A stretch of 64,000 nucleotides of DNA from Mya arenaria (Eukaryota; Mollusca; Bivalvia; Myida; Myidae), in NCBI RefSeq assembly GCF_026914265.1, contig NC_069135.1:8697001-8761000 (forward strand). The letters are read 5' to 3'. The translations under genes and the position numbers were made by a program. Of the stretch, positions 36,667 to 46,732 are shown one piece after another (position 1 is the stretch's first letter; the number at the start of each line of letters is the position of its first letter). The notes under the pieces were generated by a model. The model did no database searches, was not told the origin of the DNA, and saw only the letters and a list, made by a program, of their open reading frames with translations.

Positions 36667-37627
36667 TTATTGCCTTATGTAGCTCTTATATGCGTCAGAG
36701 CGCCACCTGCCTAACATTTTAATTTTGTCCCCTGATAAGCCCATGCCAAATATTTGTGTCGCTCGACCAATGCGGAAACTATGGGATTTGATCGTCTTAC
36801 ACCCTGGAAGTATCCTACCAATTGATTTTGCCAATACTGCTGAAAACTGCCCCCGAGTTGTGGGAGCCCCGTTTGCATGACAAAAGAATGGACCCTGAAA
36901 ATTTGGTCTAATGGCAAGATAATCCTGAACTGCTTGGACAGGACATAATTCCGCATTTGTCTCCCTTGGAATTTTTAGCGTTATCGGTACACCGCATTGG
37001 CTTGTTTTAGATATCCTCAAAATAATAACGAGATGTTTATTCTCATGACCCATTGATACATCTCGCCATGATATAGATCTATTCCCGGCCAAATTTGAGG
37101 ACGCAACTATTTCGCTAACCCTAAATAAGCCAAAATATGCTAACAAAAACGCAGCCCTAAACATTTTAACTTCAAATTCGTCGTAACATACTGATGGCAG
37201 TATCGCAGAGACATTCATGAGAATTTTGATCGAAATAGGTAAACGAGTATCTTTTTTCTTTCGAAGTCTCAAACAACCCTCCAGTATTTTTTTTTATCAT
37301 AAAAACTGCCTTTAAGTCTGATCCCCCGGCTAACTTGTGAAAATGATTGACCCCAGCTACGTATGTGTGAATTGTGCTGGGAGCCAACCCCTTTTCGAAA
37401 CAATAAGCAACAAATAGCACGACATGTTGGGAATTCACTGGCCAAGCTGCGGACAACTGAAACTCCAATAGAAATTGGTTAAAGGCATTGAATGATATAA
37501 TGTAGGAAGTGTACGTAACCCAACTTTGCAATAAGCATGACCGTATCATTGTTTTACTACCGCTCTTTTCTTCCAATCTATATAATTCAGGTTTCAGTTG
37601 AAATATATCATGGAAATAACAGTGCAC
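36667..37627 (-). pseudogene. Tyrosine recombinase of the YR element
   Basis: N-terminal core-binding-like part (FLLEFQLSAAWPVNSQHVVL, APSTIHTYVAGVNHFHKLAG), then the catalytic part with LFRVSEIVA (first Arg box), HSFRIGRAT (HxxR) and LGRWRSDAYKSYIR (tyrosine box). This is a phage-integrase-fold recombinase of the XerD-like type found in DIRS/Ngaro and Crypton elements. It is not one continuous frame; treated as a fossil. Confidence 0.7.
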
Positions 37628-37879
37628 GTATTATGATTTTGTTTAAAAGACATTTAAACGAATTACTTATTAGTTAAAATATGAGAAGTATTAGTACGTT
37701 AATGCAATTGGTAGTTGTATCATTGTATGCAAATTTCGTAGTGACGTTGTGCGCGCTTAAACAAGACTATACTAAAGCCATGGTTAACAGTATGTTTAAT
37801 ATTGCGATAACAGCTTTAGAGTCTAAGAAAAGTCATTTGGATAAACGTACAATTCGACCAGTTTACGTTACTTAAAAAT

Positions 37880-38700
37880 ACTGTGACCCATAATTCATAA
37901 CTAAAAACATTAAACCTTAAGTTTATAATTTTTAATAATACAGCACCTGGGATTTAAATTCTACTGATGGTGGCATATATTTATCTGATCGTCACTCCGT
38001 CCGCGTCCTCTGTTTCCGATCAATATATGAAGAATGTTAAACCCAGGGTTCTTAAACTATGAAGGCAGGTTGATCACCAGCAGATGAAGCCTTTTTATTT
38101 GGAGGTAAGTTGCTCAAAGGTCAATGTCATGGTGACCTTTAGATTACATTCAGCTCAAAATCGATTTCCGATCAATATATAAAGCACGCTTAGGCTGAGG
38201 GATCTTGAACTTTCAAGGTTGGTAGTAATCTATTTTTTTGTGGTTGGTGTGTCAAAGGTCACGGTCTTGGTGACCTGTTGAAAATCGGTTTACATTCAAT
38301 ATCTAAGGAACGCTTTGGCTCTGGTTGATGTATGATTGATCATGACCAGCTGATGAACAATATTTATTTTGAGGTCAGGGAATCAATGGTCAAGTTGGTG
38401 GTGAACTTTAAGTTATAGTCGGTTTCCTATCAATATCTGAAGAACGCTATGGCTTAGGAACGTTAACTTTGTAAGCAGGTTGGTCATGACCAACTGATAA
38501 ACCCTTTTGCTTGGTCAGTCGGTCAAAGATTATTATGACCGTTAGCAAAAATACAGTTACCCATCAATAATTGAAAAAGGGCTTAAGCCTTTAGACCTTG
38601 AGCGGAAACATCCGATTTCGGTCAGTAACTGAAGAATGCTTGTTTTCAGGGACTTCAAACTTGTTATGCTGGTGAATTGCATCTGCTTCTTTTATTCATG
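37880..38700 (+). repeat. Degenerate HINE-type repeats in TKT-2 intron 7
   Basis: Begins with GTCACTCCGTCCGCGTCC, followed by four or five decayed units containing TTTCCGATCAATATATGAAG, GGTTGATCACCAGC-like and GGTCAAAGGTC-like words. Strongly diverged compared with the HINE copies in TKT-1. No genes from 37630 to exon 8 (38784). Confidence 0.5.
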
Positions 38701-41700
38701 TTTCAAGAAAACAAACATTCGCGACGTCTAAGATGCTTTGCATAATAATAATAATTCTTGTTTTATCCTTGGATGTTTCTTAGGTAGTTATGAGAGTGGC
38801 CTATGGTGCTGCTCTGGCTAAACTAGGTTCTAGCAACGACAGAGTAATCGCCCTTGATGCGGAAACCAAGACTTCAACATTTTCAGACATGTTTGAGGTT
38901 GGTACTTTTTAATTTAAAAGACGTTTCCACTCGAATAAAAGTGTTTGCTAAGTTTTGATAAGCTTAATTGGAAGTAAAATGTTAAAAATGCAGGTTTGCA
39001 GTCTATACAGGTTTTATTTTATAGCAAACTTACCAACTTACAATTGTCAACAGAACCTGATCTACTAGAAGTTATCAGTTTTCACAAACCCTATTTGATG
39101 TTCTTTTAATGATACAAACTGATACGTTGAGTTATTACAATGTTATGCATGATCCATAAGAATCCCCTAACTGTTGTTTCGTTTACGCAGGTTGCCCACC
39201 CAAAACGATTCATTGAGTGCTACATTGCGGAGCAGAATCTAGTAGGTGTGGCCATCGGCTGTGCCACCAGGGACTGTTGCCTTTTGCAGCACGTTTGCAG
39301 CATTCTTCACGCGAGCATTTGACCAGATCAGGATGGGCGCCATCTCACAGACTAACGTCAATTTTGTTGGTTCCCATGCTGGCATTTCCCTTGGTACGAC
39401 ACTGATTTTTGCTCAAAGCAAAAGCAAATATATTTGTGACAAATTGTTATGCTCCAAACCCCATTTACACATATTAAACATCAGTGAAAAACCTTTTTTT
39501 TAAAAACACTACAATGATTAATACTTAAAATCTAAAAAGTTTTTCTTGAAAGTTGCAATAATTGACGATGGCCGTATTATTGTAAAAAATGCGTATTACT
39601 TCACTTGACTTTTATGCTGCTTATTCATATCTATAAATTGTATTATCATATAATATTTTATGTGATCCATTTAACAAATTCACTGCTGTCATAAAGAAGC
39701 ATTCATATTTGACTGGAAACTATAACTCATAACATCATATAACAACACTTAGAACTTGTCAGTTACTCGTATAAATGTCTTAAACATTTTCATTTTTATA
39801 CCTACATGTATTTCATTAATACTGCCGATTAAAAGTTTGCTTTTGGTATACTTTCGCCTTTGCTAAACTTCAAGCAGGTACCATAAAATAATGTGTGAGC
39901 TTGCATGGTTAGGAATGGTAACCACTGTTTTGCAGGTTTTGATGGCTCGTCCCAGATGGGCCTTGAGGATCTGGCAATGTTCGGGTCAATCCCAGGCTCC
40001 ACCGTGTTTTACCCTAGCGATGCTGTCTCGTGTGAACGTGCGGTTAAGCTAGCAGCAAACACACCCGGAATCTGCTATATCCGAACCAGCAGTCTCATTG
40101 TCCCCGTCATCAACCGGAATGATGAGTTGTTCCAAGTGGGAAAAGCCAAGGTATTGATTTGAATTAGGGCGTAATCAAGTTCTTCACTATATAATATGCC
40201 AGAAAATATTTTAAACGAAGTCATGACAAATTTAAACCAAAAGTCATTTGTGTGTATACGTAAGCAATTTAAATAAAGCATATACGTAATAAAGTTTTCA
40301 GAAGACATTTTCCCGCCATGACGAAACGGATTAGACCAAGTAAACAAAATTATACTTCACTACAATTACAAGTCCAATTCATTTGAAATCTCATGAAAGT
40401 ATTTTCCCTTCTCTCTACCAGTGTCCCATATAAGGTAAGAGTTTAATGGCAACACAGTAGAAGGAATAATTAGTTTTTTAATAAAAATGTACATCAGTTT
40501 CAGATCCTTTTCAATAATTTTCCGTCTTGAACATTTTCATTTTTAATAGCTATTTCATTCAAGTTGTGATGAAACTAAGACATCAATGACAGTTTTAAGA
40601 TGTTAAAAAATTTAAAACCGGTCTGCAATGTTTGAATTTACTAATACCCGCCTCTTTTGACTCACAAGCTTTTCGGTACACAATATTAAAAAAGGTTAAA
40701 AACTCGTCTTTAAAAGGGCATTTTTCTCAAAAAGTAAGAAAAATAGATTCTCACAAGCAGTAGGAATATGAAACCTTTTCAAAACGTGGGACAGGTAGGA
40801 ATGCTGGAGAGCCTCAATCACTCAGACCTCAATAGATGGCTGTTCGAATAGGCATATACATGTAGCCAGCTTCAGAAAGAACTGTTATTTAATCCTCCAT
40901 GAACCCACTCTAGGTTGTGCGTCGAAGTGACAGTGACAAGGTGACTGTGATCAGCTGCTGTGTGACTCTGCTGGAGGCAACGAGGGCAGCTGACAAGCTG
41001 ACTCTTGACGGCATCAACATCAGAATCATCGATCCGTTCACACTTAAACCCCTGGACCGAGACACAATCCTATCTAATGCCAAGGAGACTGGGGGCAGGA
41101 TCATCACTGTTGAGGACCACTATGAATGGGGTAAGGAGTGCTAATTCTGTTTAGTTGAAGTAGGCTAAAACTATATCTTGATTAATCTAGATTTTGATGT
41201 TAGAATGTGCAAGGTTTAAAATAAAGGTAGCTATAAATCTTGCTCTAGTTTGTGGAATTTAAACAATGATCAGGTTTTCTTTCATGCTTTTTGATGAAAT
41301 ATGGGGTTTTATCAGTGAAATAACAACAGTAAAATAACAATTTGATATATTCACTGCAAAATAAGGAGTGAAAATATCAACTTTCAGAACTACTTTTAAA
41401 ATCCTTTGTCGTAACTTCCCCTTTATCAAAACAGAACACTTCACTTTGAACAAGACAACAAGACCATTTTGGCAAAAAAATGTTTAAAATTTAAAGAAAT
41501 GTTTAATAAATTTATATAAATAATTAAATATACATTTGGAAATTAACAACTTACTTATTTATTATAAGTAATAAGTTTATTACCGGTTATCCCGTTTTTC
41601 AAATGTTTTCTTCATCTTGAAGCTGATCGAATGTTCGAACATTTGCTTTCATACCAAACAAATTACAGACGAAAACAACTGTTCGAACATGAATAGAATT

Positions 41701-42400
41701 TAATATCATCGTTCAAATGTATTTTGAACTGTTTGTCGTTGTAATACGTAAAACTAGCTTCCCGGAAAATTCACACAACTTACAGATAATCTGTCAACAA
41801 TTCAAATATTTATTGTATGAAGGCCTCCGGCCCATATACAGATATGCATACATAGAAACATATAAACAACGTGGAGTTGACCAAGCATAGAATTCACAAA
41901 ATATTAGTTGTTAGTATGGCATCATACATGTTAATCAACTATTGATACACTGTCTTTAGTTTTTTCTGCATAATACAAATACATAGCTAGCGTGGAAGAA
42001 AAATGTTTAAAATCCATTGAATATCCGCATTTGTTTTGCTAACACATTTGACCTTCCAAATTTTCATTCATAAAATGGCGGCGTACTAATTTGGTTATGT
42101 ATTCATGCCCCGATTAAAATAAAAGTGTTTTCGTTATTTTTTGGAACATATTTGCACTTATAAAACTTCATTGATTACTGTTCATAAAAGTTATTCACTA
42201 AAAAACGAGCGAATAATAAACTATAAAAATAAATAGAGAACTTTTTTTCAACAAACCGGAAATAGAAAAGTTGTTAGCTATAATTTTGCGTGAGGGCGCC
42301 CCACGGGTAGCGGCGTAAATAACTACTTTTCAAAAAAGGGGTTAATTAAGAAAAAAAATAAAATAAAACTCCGAAAATAAGCATAAAAGAAACAGAAAAT

Positions 42401-42546
42401 TTGTTTATTTCAGTGTAAGATCGTATTTAATTTTACTTGTGATCATAGAAACACTATATTTTCACGCGTGGCTTCGCCACACGTGAAAATATCTTTTTCT
42501 ATGACACTCGTGAAATAAAATATGATCTTACATTGAAATAAACAAA
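42401..42546. mobile_element. Fold-back MITE, near-perfect palindrome, TKT-2 intron 11
   Basis: TTGTTTATTTCAGTGTAAGA at the left mirrors TCTTACATTGAAATAAACAA-type sequence at the right. The arms (about 65 bp) meet at TTTTCACGCGTGGCTTCGCC/ACACGTGAAAA. Single-stranded it would form one long hairpin. It is absent from TKT-1 intron 11. Intron 11 otherwise (41131-42653) shows only AT-rich sequence. Confidence 0.75.
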
Positions 42547-43064
42547 TATCCTCTATTTATCTGATGAAGAAATATTTGTAAATGATATTCTTGACTCTTT
42601 TATTGCATTATGTTTTGCACTCTCGTAAATTGTTTCTTGATATTTGTGTACAGGAGGGTTGGGTGAGGCTGTGGCGGGGGCTCTCAGTGAGGAGCGTGAT
42701 ATCTGCATCAAGCGACTGGCCGTTCAAGAGGTTCCACACAGTAGCAAACCAGCAGAACTTATTGAGAAATATGGCATTAGTGCCAACTGTATTGTCAAGG
42801 CTGTCAACTGCATGCTGTTCAAGTCAACTTGAAACTTTGTTTATGTATAACCAAATGTAACCATCAAGGCTAGGTTCTACCATTAAGGCTAGGTTCTACA
42901 ATTAATACAATAAGTTCAAGTACTGTTTATAAATATAAAGCAGACTTTGTGTAATTTCTTACAATACCCATATAACTCTTAAAGTGGCTCAGAGCTTTTG
43001 AAAGTATTCATCAAAAACTTTGTAGGATTTTGAAATTATTGACCAAAGATGTGTGCATATAAAT

Positions 43065-43835
43065 TAGTGTTGGGAATCGAACAGAAAAAAATACTATCGA
43101 TAATCGGTTTATAAAAACGATCAATGATCGAATCATAATTGATTTAATCATTATTTAATTATATTTAGTTATCATATTAAGTCATACATGTACAGCAAAT
43201 GCACAAGTTTTAACCAGCAATGTTCCCTTACAATATTGTTTGTACATTTCTTTGTATAAACTACATTATTAATTCAGAACGCGACTGTCTTTTAGTGTTT
43301 ACAAATTACTATTACAGAACAGGAGACCACAGGATCTAATTATTGTCTTACATTTATTATTGTACACATGTGTAAAATAAATAGAAAGAATGATATCAAC
43401 TTCTTTTTAATAGTCAGTTACAAGTACAGCAAGCAGTTGAATATTCTACGTTTTACAAGAATATTTTTTTACAGAAAACTGAAAAAACTAAATTCTTACA
43501 TGGTAAGAAGTAAACGGTAGCATGTTTTAAAAATCATTTTTAAACCACATAGGCACATACATGAGAAGTTTAGAACCAATTCTTTAACAGTCAAATTACC
43601 AAAAAAATGTAATAAGGTATTGAAGTGACTTACTGACTTGATAAGAATTTGATTATATAACTGAACATAGTAACACCTTAACATTAACTAGCATTAACCA
43701 GAAAAAAGAAAATCAGTCGGTAGCGTTTACGTCCCTTGTTTCTATAATCGATTGTTCAAATTTTATTATCGATTGTCGCCGACGAAGGCCTTTCCGGTCA
43801 ATTGTCGATTTTAATCGATCATCGGCACAATCGTA
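43065..43835. mobile_element. hAT-like non-autonomous insertion, 8-bp target duplication
   Basis: Flanked by ATATAAAT at 43057-43064 and 43836-43843. The same flank beside TKT-1 (14536-14543) has a single ATATAAAT and no insert, so the ends are fixed by comparison. Ends begin TAGTGTTGGGAATCGA and, inverted, TACGATTGTGCCGATGATCG. The inside is AT-rich with repeated ATCGAT words at both ends. No transposase. 8-bp duplication and TAG-type ends fit hAT. Confidence 0.75.
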
Positions 43836-44066
43836 ATATAAATCGTAATGTATTGTTACAGCAAGTTCTGTCCAAATACAAGATCAGCAAATAGCATTGC
43901 AATTTTAATGTTCTTTTTTGTTCATAAATAAACTTTGTTCTGACACTGGTTACCTGATTTTTTTCTGAACAACAAGCAGTTTATCTCAAACTAAATTCAT
44001 GATGTACACAAATATATTTCTTCACTTGTGAATGCCTATTCAAGTCATTTATGTTGGTTGTTTTTA

Positions 44067-45756
44067 TCACCATCTTCCATGCGGTGAAGCTGTATGCGGG
44101 CCAGCTGGCTTTAGAGGTTTTGGAGGTGGTTTGATGGGTGGCCTACTGGCTTGAGATGCAGGATGACTTTGGGTTGCCACCATCTGGAACATGTTTACAA
44201 TTCAGTAACAATGGTTTCATTTGCAAACGGTATAGATTTTTTAAGATATCTCTTCGCTTAATTGATATAAATCAACTTAAATAATATAAAGAAAATAGGA
44301 TCACGAAACTAACCTCATTTTCGGCAATATCATCATATGAGTGTTGGTTTTCATCTCCTTGGCTGTTTCTGTGTTCATATCTGGGTGGTGGAACAAGAAT
44401 CCTCCTGTGAATAATAAACCCAGTATATAGTTACTTAACAATGTTACGTTAAGCACTTCCACCCTGTGCTATTATCAACAAACAATCTGAAATATTTCGA
44501 GCACAAGATTGAACAACACCGTAAAATGAATGTTCAACAGACCACTGAGAACTCCTTAAAATTAACAATAAACACATATCCTGCTGTAGATTTGCATTTT
44601 TTCATTTTGATTTTTTTTATTTAATGCAAAGTCTATGCTTGGTCTAGGTCACTGTTTTAAAATTTGTAGTAATAAGACGGACTTCAATTCGTGCTTTTCT
44701 CCGAGAAAACATTATTACGAGTGAATGTGCATATTGCCTCAAGCAACCGATAAAACTGCCTCATTAATTATTCATGATTACAAGATCGCCTGCGGTATAC
44801 AAATAAGCATAGCCCAGTAGCTGATCAGGGGTAACCGACAATTCTTTAACACATACACTCAAATAACATTTTCCCTTGGCCTAAATTTAACCAGGACTTG
44901 GAAGCTTACCGGAGGTGTTTTGCACAGAAAGTGAGCAACACTGCAGTTAACAGCGTGGTGATGATAACCCCAGCCAGCAGTGAAAGACCAGCCAGCTGCA
45001 GGTTTGCCATCTGAACATGGTTGGGTAGAGTGTGCGGGGAAATGTAGGCCGCCGTCTGATCTGGTAAAGGTGCAGGGCTGTAGAAACCCTTACGGACACA
45101 GTCGTTCTTTATCACGAGGCTGCCGACTTCTGTGATATAAGTAAAATTATTCTATTCATTTGAATTACTTTTCAGTATAACATCAACAGCTGTCCATAGA
45201 TGCAACAAGACTTTCAAGGCTATGAAAATTCAATTTATCTATCTTCAGTTTATAAGTATAATTACTTTTTTAAGCTCGATCGTGGTGAAAACTTGTAACT
45301 TAAATACTCATTGTAGAAGTCTTTTGACAGTGTTCAAGCACTAAATTAAAGTATCCATTCTGAGAATGTAATGTAATGGTGCATTGGTGGTGATCAAGCC
45401 AATTTATAGGATGGCTATCGCCATCTCCCTTACTGTCTTGTGAGAATGCTTTAATGATAGTATTAGCGCAGTGATGAATTTGACAAAACAAACTTTACAT
45501 GGAAACATACCATTTATATTGGCACATCTGTTCCAAGGCACTGCTGGATCACAGAGACCAAGTTTAATGACCAGGTCACCAGCCGTGCATTCACTAGACT
45601 CGTGGTTCCAGAACAGACTGGGGTCACATACATGGCGTTCCTTTGTTGGGGTGGGGCCATTGGTCAACTGGTAATAGCTGGAACAGTTACAGGGATCCAG
45701 CTGACCGGAACTAGCAAAATCAGAGGAAAACGTGCTGATCTTACACTGGCCAAAAT
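44067..45756 (-). CDS. Single-pass membrane protein with chitin-binding-like Cys-rich ectodomain (3' exons)
   Basis: Four exons on the minus strand with matching phases: 45756-45511, 45129-44910, 44404-44314 and 44183-44067 (stop TGA). Order in the protein: a Cys-rich part (GQLDPCNCSSYYQL...HVCDPSLFWNHESSECT) resembling a peritrophin-A/CBM14 fold; a second Cys group (LCDPAVPWNRCANIN, KNDCV); a stalk; a transmembrane helix (LAGLSLLAGVIITTLLTAVL); and a cytoplasmic tail with SYDDI (a possible YxxPhi sorting signal) and a proline-rich RPPIKPPPKPLKP (possible SH3 ligand). The exons encoding the signal peptide and N-terminus were not found; the Harbinger element fills the upstream intron. Convergent with TKT-2. 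The CBM14 assignment is by pattern only; other small Cys-rich domains are possible. Confidence 0.65.
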
Positions 45757-46222
45757 CTGCAATAGGAAAATGATTGTATTGCCCTTGACAGTGTTATCAA
45801 AATACTGTTTTAAATATGTGTTCTAACAGTAAGAACTGTGCACCTCTGCTATAAAAATGATTTTTACAAAGAGAAAGGAAAAATAAACGAGTGTACAAAA
45901 TGGAGCTCACAGTGAGTGTTTGTTCTATCAAATTTTATTTTGGTAAAGTATAAAATATAAATATATATATTCAAAACACTTACATATAAACTGCTCCTCC
46001 CTACTCATATTTTAAGAAAAGCTGTTTTATAAAGTTAGAATTTACAAGTATGAAGATTTATACGCTTTAATTGTACAGTTCATATTTGTATGAACTATTT
46101 ATGTTTACGTACAAGTTGAGCATCTAGTAATACATCCTTCCCGAATACTTAAGTATAATAAGTTTTACCAGCACTTGTAATGGGGCAATGAGTAATCCGT
46201 TTAAAACTAGATGTTACTTTAA

Positions 46223-46640
46223 TGACTCAGTCACATAGCCCGGCCGATGAGGTTCCGATGAGCCAGCGATGCGATTTTCACCGAACACCGGCCGGACATC
46301 CGTGGCGTTTGTTGCTTAAAACCGCATCGGTGGCAGCTCGGTGAAATTTTAACTTCGGAGCTAAATTTCACCGGGCTCTCTCCGAGCTCCCTCATCGCAG
46401 CCCCATCGTAACCACATCGGAAAACACGTCGGCCGGTGCACGGCCGAGTATCGGCCGGTGTCCCGTGCATCTGAGACAACCAGAGGACGAATTTTTTTTT
46501 AACGGACACCGGCCGAGCTCCGACCGAGCTCCGGCCGATGTGGGACAGAGCCTTGGAAAGTATAGTACCGGTGGCTGACCGATGTAAGGGACACCGGCCG
46601 ATGCTCGGCCGGAACTCGGCCGTAACCCGGCCGGATATCT
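46223..46640. repeat. Left subterminal CGGCCG-rich region of the Harbinger element
   Basis: Eleven CGGCCG hexamers counted by eye in 420 bp, usually in the context (A/T)CGGCCG(A/G)TG. The right subterminal region has the same feature. Likely binding sites for the element's own proteins (inference). Confidence 0.7.
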
Positions 46641-46646
46641 CTGCTA

Positions 46647-46656
46647 GTATATATAC
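46647..46656 (+). promoter_or_regulatory. TATA-like box of the Harbinger accessory gene
   Basis: TAGTATATATACTG lies about 80 bp before the ATG at 46733, immediately after the CGGCCG cluster. Confidence 0.4.
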
Positions 46657-46732
46657 TGTTCGCTCCTGTCTGTGTACAGCATTCAGCAAGTTGTATCCAC
46701 ACGATTCACTCTTGACAGACTTTATAAACAGG

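Larger units (their letters stand above)
35173..37630 (-). mobile_element. Tyrosine-recombinase element with SGNH hydrolase (Ngaro/DIRS-like or Crypton-like), broken
   Basis: In TKT-2 intron 7, opposite to the gene. Order on the minus strand: tyrosine recombinase (37627 to 36667), SGNH hydrolase (36561 to 36028), then a non-coding tail. A 62-bp direct repeat, identical at 61 positions, sits at 35173-35234 and 37489-37550, so it brackets most of the element. No reverse transcriptase or gag was seen here. Ngaro elements are known to carry an SGNH hydrolase; Cryptons carry the recombinase alone. Family therefore unsettled. Broken overall with a few breaks; the repeat identity argues it is not very old. 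Confidence 0.6.
27105..42832 (+). pseudogene. Transketolase copy 2 (TKT-2), full length but decayed
   Basis: All twelve exons are recognisable: 27105-27211 (start MSAYHRSDAKHLQSLRDMAN, cf. human [20 protein letters not shown]), 28867-28984 ([20 protein letters not shown]), 30332-30445, 32609-32706, 33333-33524, 33769-33902, 34129-34325, 38784-38897, 39191-39393, 39936-40150, 40914-41130 and 42654-42832. Exons 1-4 are clean. Lesions: the exon 5 acceptor AG is TG (33331-33332); in-frame TAA at 33466-33468; exon 6 is 6 bp longer, in frame; exon 9 lacks 5 bp after AGGGAC (frameshift). Key motifs are altered: DGDTKNST to [15 protein letters not shown] to GFDGSSQ, RTSRP to RTSSL. It cannot encode a working transketolase. 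A short product from exons 1-4 is possible but unproven. Confidence 0.9.
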
